Source of the DNA: Pseudomonadaceae bacterium
GTDB taxonomy: Bacteria > Pseudomonadota > Gammaproteobacteria > Pseudomonadales > Pseudomonadaceae
Assembly (NCBI GenBank): GCA_019747075.1
Contig: JAIERF010000010.1
Coordinates: 1 to 58,665, forward strand
Direction: 5' to 3'
DNA length: 58,665 nucleotides
Shown: positions 56,080 to 58,665 of the stretch, one piece after another
Layout of the letters: every line of letters starts with the position of its first letter
Numbering within the stretch: the stretch's first letter is position 1
Translations under genes and position numbers: made by a program
Notes under the pieces: model-generated
Seen by the model: only the letters and a program-made list of their open reading frames with translations
Told to the model about the DNA's origin: nothing
The model's database searches: none

Positions 56080-58665
56080 TTATTCCGTGCTGATGGGGCG
56101 CCCGGCGTGGTGCAGGGCGTCCTTCAGGCGGCGGTTGAAATCGTTCAGTTGGAAGCGTTTGACCTGGCCACGCAGGCTCTGCACGTAGCTGGCGCTGTGC
56201 GGTTCGTGCTGCTCCAGCCAGTCGAGTTTTTCCAGAATGCCTTTGACGTAACCCAACTCGCCCAACTCGTAGAGGGCGTTGAGGGCGGCCACCGACGGCG
56301 CAATCAGCGGTGCCAGCGGGCCAGGCAGCGGTTCGGCGCGTTTAAGCCATTGCAGCTGCAGGTGTGTCTTGATCTTGTCCAGCAGCGCCGGGATATACAC
56401 CGGCTTGGCCAGGTAGTCGTTGCACTCGGCCTCGACGCTGCGTTCGCGGTCGTCAGCAAAGGCGTTGGCCGAGACCACGATGATCGGCGCCTGCGACAGC
56501 GCGTTGCGGCGGATCAGCTGGCTGGTCTGCCAGCCGTCCATCTGTGGCATGGCCAGGTCCATAAGGATCAGGTCGGGCTGGTGCTCGGCCACCAGGCGCA
56601 CGGCCTCCTGGCCGTTGCCGGCCTGCAACACCTGAAAGCCCAGGGGTTCGAGCATGCCGGCAAGCACCTGGCGATGTTGCAGATGGTCGTCGACCACCAG
56701 GATCCGTTGGCGCCGGCCCTGGTAGCCGATGATGTTGTGCTCCACATGCACCACTGCCTGCGGCACCCGCACCTCGGAGAGAAACAGCCGCACCTGAAAC
56801 TGGGTGCCCTGGCCGGGCTGGCTCTTCACCGAGAGTTCGCCGCCCATCAGTGAGATCAGCAGTTTGGTGATGGTCAGGCCGAGGCCGACGCCGTTGTCCT
56901 GGCGCAGCGGGTCGCCGCGCTCGAACGGCTGGAAGATGCGCTCCAGCTGCGCCTCGGGGATGCCGATGCCGCTGTCGCTGATCTCGAAGGTGGCCGTCTC
57001 GCGGGCATAGCTGACACGCAGGCCGATGATGCCCTGCTCGGTGTAGCGCACGGCATTGCCGAGCAGGTTGATCAGGATCTGGCGGATGCGCTTCTCGTCG
57101 CCGCGTACCACGGCGGGCATCCGCCCTTGCAACTCGAAGTGAAAACGCAGGCCCTTCTCTTCGGCCTGCGGGCTGAACATCCGCTGCAACTGCTGGAGGA
57201 ACTCCGGGAAGGGGATTTCGCTGGGCTCCAGATTGAGCTTGCCAACCTCGATCTTGGCCACGTCGAGCAGGCCGTCGATCAGCGACAGCAGGTGCGAGCC
57301 GCTGCGCAGAATGGTCGCCAGGGCGTCCTGCTGTTGCGGTGGGGTGGCGGCATCGCGCTGCAGAATCTGGGTGTAGCCGAGCATGCTGTTGAGCGGCGTG
57401 CGCAGCTCGTGGGACAGGCCGGTGACGTAGCGACTCTTGGCCGCGTTGGCGGCTTCGGAGGCTTCCTTGGCTTTTTGCAGCTCCTCGTCGGTGCGTTGGT
57501 GCGCTTCGATTTCCTGCATCAGCAGATGGGTCTGGCGGCTCGATTCCTCCTGCGCCACGTGCCGGCTTTCGCGGGTCAGCACAATCCACCAAGCGAGCAG
57601 GGCGGCGAACATCGAGAGGGTCAGAAATGCCTTGAGAAACGCCAGGTACAAGGTCTGCACCGCATCACCGGCATTCTCGCCGAGGCCCTGGGCAACCTGG
57701 CTGTAGATCAGCGCGAAGGCGCAGAACAACAGGCTGACGATGACCGTCAGCACCCCCAGGTAATGGGCCAGGCGGGTGTGTAGGCGCGGGATGCTGGCGT
57801 TGGGCAGCAGCCAGCGAACCAGGTCGTCGAACTGCTCGGCCAGTCGCGCCCGTGGCTTGCACAGGTCGTTGCAGCGCGCATCCAGCGAACAACACAGCGA
57901 GCAGATTGGTGCGCCGTAGGCGGGGCAGAAGGCCATGTCTTCCACCTCAAAGCCATTGCTGCACAGCACGCAGGCAATCTTTTTCTGCTGCATATGTGGG
58001 TAGAGCAGCTCGCTCGGACTCTGCCGGGCGATGTAGAAACGCCCGCGGGTGAGTACGGCCAACAGCGGAGCAATGAGCAGCGCCGAACCGAGGGCCACCA
58101 GCGGCGAGGCGGCCTGGGCCAGTTCGCCGAACAGCCCGCCGTGGGCCAGCACCGACAGCAGCGAGGCGCTGAGCATGGCGCCGACGCCCACCGGGTTGAT
58201 GTCGTACAGGTGCGCGCGCTTGAACTCGATATAAGAGGGCGATAGGCCCAGGGGTTTGTTGATCACCAGGTCGGCCACCAGGGCGCCGATCCAGGCGATG
58301 GCGATATTGGCGTACAGGCCGAGGACCTGCTCGATCACGTCGAATACGCCCAGCTCCATCAGCATCAGCGCGATGGCGACGTTGAACACCAGCCAGACCA
58401 CGCGGCCCGGATGGCTGTGGGTGACGCGGGCAAAGAAGTTCGACCACGCCAGGGAGCCGGCGTAAGCGTTGGTCAGGTTGATTTTGACCTGCGAGACGAT
58501 GACGAACAGCACCATCGCCCCCAGCGCCCATTCCGGCGAGGAGAACACATAGCTGTAGGCCACCAGGTACATCTGCGTGGGTTCGGCGGCGCGCTCCATG
58601 GGGATTTCGTGCTGCAGGGCGAGAAACGCCAGGAAGGCGCCGCCGAGCATTTTCAACGCGCCGGG
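56080..58665 (-). CDS. Hybrid histidine kinase with NCS1-transporter-like sensor domain, 5' end cut by window
   Basis: At least 861 codons visible, open at the window end with no start. The first 200 visible residues look like the second half of an NCS1 (cytosine/purine/allantoin permease) transporter: SQVKINLTNAYAGSLAWSNF, VWLVFNVAIALMLMELGVF, INKPLGLSPSYIEFKRAHLY. Next is a Cys-rich cytoplasmic stretch (8 Cys in 38 residues), two more membrane helices (about 300-365), a coiled coil, HisKA (GLSHELRTPLNSMLG), HATPase (DSGIGIP, GVGLGLTIT) and a receiver (PDLILMDLAMPQMDG). Such transporter-kinases recall CbrA, which uses an SLC5-type part. The ligand may be a nitrogen compound (inference from the family and the urease genes). 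Confidence 0.88.
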   Translation of the reverse strand, partial: PGALKMLGGAFLAFLALQHEIPMERAAEPTQMYLVAYSYVFSSPEWALGAMVLFVIVSQVKINLTNAYAGSLAWSNFFARVTHSHPGRVVWLVFNVAIALMLMELGVFDVIEQVLGLYANIAIAWIGALVADLVINKPLGLSPSYIEFKRAHLYDINPVGVGAMLSASLLSVLAHGGLFGELAQAASPLVALGSALLIAPLLAVLTRGRFYIARQSPSELLYPHMQQKKIACVLCSNGFEVEDMAFCPAYGAPICSLCCSLDARCNDLCKPRARLAEQFDDLVRWLLPNASIPRLHTRLAHYLGVLTVIVSLLFCAFALIYSQVAQGLGENAGDAVQTLYLAFLKAFLTLSMFAALLAWWIVLTRESRHVAQEESSRQTHLLMQEIEAHQRTDEELQKAKEASEAANAAKSRYVTGLSHELRTPLNSMLGYTQILQRDAATPPQQQDALATILRSGSHLLSLIDGLLDVAKIEVGKLNLEPSEIPFPEFLQQLQRMFSPQAEEKGLRFHFELQGRMPAVVRGDEKRIRQILINLLGNAVRYTEQGIIGLRVSYARETATFEISDSGIGIPEAQLERIFQPFERGDPLRQDNGVGLGLTITKLLISLMGGELSVKSQPGQGTQFQVRLFLSEVRVPQAVVHVEHNIIGYQGRRQRILVVDDHLQHRQVLAGMLEPLGFQVLQAGNGQEAVRLVAEHQPDLILMDLAMPQMDGWQTSQLIRRNALSQAPIIVVSANAFADDRERSVEAECNDYLAKPVYIPALLDKIKTHLQLQWLKRAEPLPGPLAPLIAPSVAALNALYELGELGYVKGILEKLDWLEQHEPHSASYVQSLRGQVKRFQLNDFNRRLKDALHHAGRPISTE

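Overview
The window is a high-GC, gene-dense stretch of chromosome from a Pseudomonas (Pseudomonadaceae). The main support is gene order. From left to right it carries fimX, a PilZ-like gene, psd, rhdA, an HDOD gene, motAB, rsgA, orn, queG, nnr, tsaE, amiB, mutL, miaA, hfq, hflX, hflKC, a DUF2065 gene, hisZ, purA, tRNA-Leu, rnr, rlmB, rpsF-rpsR-(DUF2232)-rplI, dnaB, alr, nicD-like and ygiQ. From memory this is the PA4959 to PA4928 order of P. aeruginosa PAO1. The right part carries ureJ-ureG-ureF-ureE, desT, a ferredoxin-reductase gene and desB, matching PA4894 to PA4888 in the same orientation. The species cannot be fixed from sequence reading alone. No insertion sequence, prophage, CRISPR array or rRNA was seen, and there is one tRNA.

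Layout. (1) 1-7558, minus strand: FimX-type degenerate GGDEF/EAL regulator (3' end cut by the window), PilZ-like protein, phosphatidylserine decarboxylase, rhodanese, HDOD protein. (2) 7595-9648: motAB stator genes behind a good FliA (sigma-28) promoter and ahead of a strong shared terminator. (3) 9668-25523: housekeeping genes for ribosome assembly, RNA turnover, tRNA modification (tsaE, miaA, queG), mismatch repair, cell-wall amidase, Hfq, HflX, HflKC, HisZ and PurA. (4) 25614-27714: a chemoreceptor gene and tRNA-Leu(CAG). (5) 27924-36167: RNase R, RlmB, the S6/S18/L9 operon, DnaB and alanine racemase. (6) 36171-40603: a 7TMR-DISM diguanylate cyclase divergent from YgiQ.

The accessory part starts at about 40604. 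It holds a DUF1302/DUF1329 envelope pair, a polyamine-binding-like periplasmic protein translationally coupled to a membrane diguanylate cyclase, an MscS channel, PPK2 and a LOG-family protein. These lie where PAO1 has PA4895-PA4927. Next come the urease maturation genes ureE-F-G-J behind a near-perfect sigma-54 promoter, the DesT/DesB aerobic desaturase locus with two operator palindromes 42 bp apart, and a two-component pair. The kinase of that pair has an NCS1-transporter-like membrane part, a cysteine-rich linker and a hybrid kinase; its N-terminus is cut by the window end.

Best candidates for undescribed biology are the binding-protein/diguanylate-cyclase pair (44396-47178), the transporter-like hybrid kinase with its regulator (55390-58665), and the tandem DesT operators (53135-53193). 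c-di-GMP genes recur across the window (fimX, PilZ-like, nicD-like, the second GGDEF gene), but in separate transcription units.
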